Shown here: positions 5,275-5,281 of the stretch, piece by piece
Layout: each line of letters opens with the position of its first letter
Position numbering within the stretch: position 1 is the first letter of the stretch
Assembly (NCBI GenBank): GCA_029934695.1
Contig: JAOZLU010000486.1
Location: 1 to 5,281, forward strand
From: Desulfobacterales bacterium
GTDB taxonomy: Bacteria > Desulfobacterota > Desulfobacteria > Desulfobacterales > 4be13
Reading direction: 5' to 3'
DNA: 5,281 nt
Program-made: the position numbers and the translations under genes
The notes under the pieces: generated by a model
Databases searched by the model: none
Told to the model about the DNA's origin: nothing
What the model saw: only the letters and a program-made list of their open reading frames with translations

Positions 5275-5281
5275 TAAAAAA

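Overview
The window is a bacterial accessory region in which all recognisable genes lie on the minus strand. From right to left they are: a small DNA-binding-like protein of unrecognised family, an MntA/HepT (MNT-HEPN, type VII) toxin-antitoxin pair, a broken copy of the first gene's 3' half, and a very large open reading frame that runs off the left edge. That last frame is open without interruption from its ATG at 3169 down to base 1 (1056 codons). It joins a superfamily 2 DEAH-box helicase of the ResIII/type III restriction R-subunit-like group to a long C-terminal array of Sel1-like (TPR-type) repeats.

Layout. 1-3169: helicase-Sel1 fusion, 3' end outside the window. 3170-3602: gene-poor spacer filled mainly by a frameshifted, 5'-truncated copy of the 187-aa gene. 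3603-4231: hepT and mntA, overlapping by 4 bp. 4232-4331: leader of mntA, with a short third remnant of the 187-aa gene and a 17-bp palindrome. 4332-4895: intact 187-aa gene, with an N-terminal ribbon-helix-helix or SeqA-N-like segment and a good sigma70-type promoter. 4896-5281: AT-rich, non-coding, containing a decayed second copy of the promoter and first codons of the same gene, then a cluster of three short inverted repeats.

The main structural signal is that the 187-aa gene family occurs here as one intact gene and at least three scars. One stretch of 145 bp is identical between the intact gene and the downstream pseudogene, in direct orientation, and the toxin-antitoxin pair sits between the two copies. 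Recombination between the copies would remove mntA-hepT and leave a full-length 187-aa-type gene ending 73 bp before the helicase. I infer that the original arrangement was DNA-binding protein followed by helicase-Sel1, and that the toxin-antitoxin module was later embedded by duplication or recombination. The combination resembles a mobile defence locus, but no function is proven from sequence alone.

Organism: the Shine-Dalgarno motifs (AGGAG/AAGGAG), the consensus-like TTGACA/TATATT promoter, moderate GC with AT-rich spacers, Sel1 repeats and an MNT-HEPN module fit a Gram-negative environmental bacterium. Desulfobacterota-type genomes are one possibility; this is a weak inference. No rRNA, tRNA, CRISPR array or transposase was seen.
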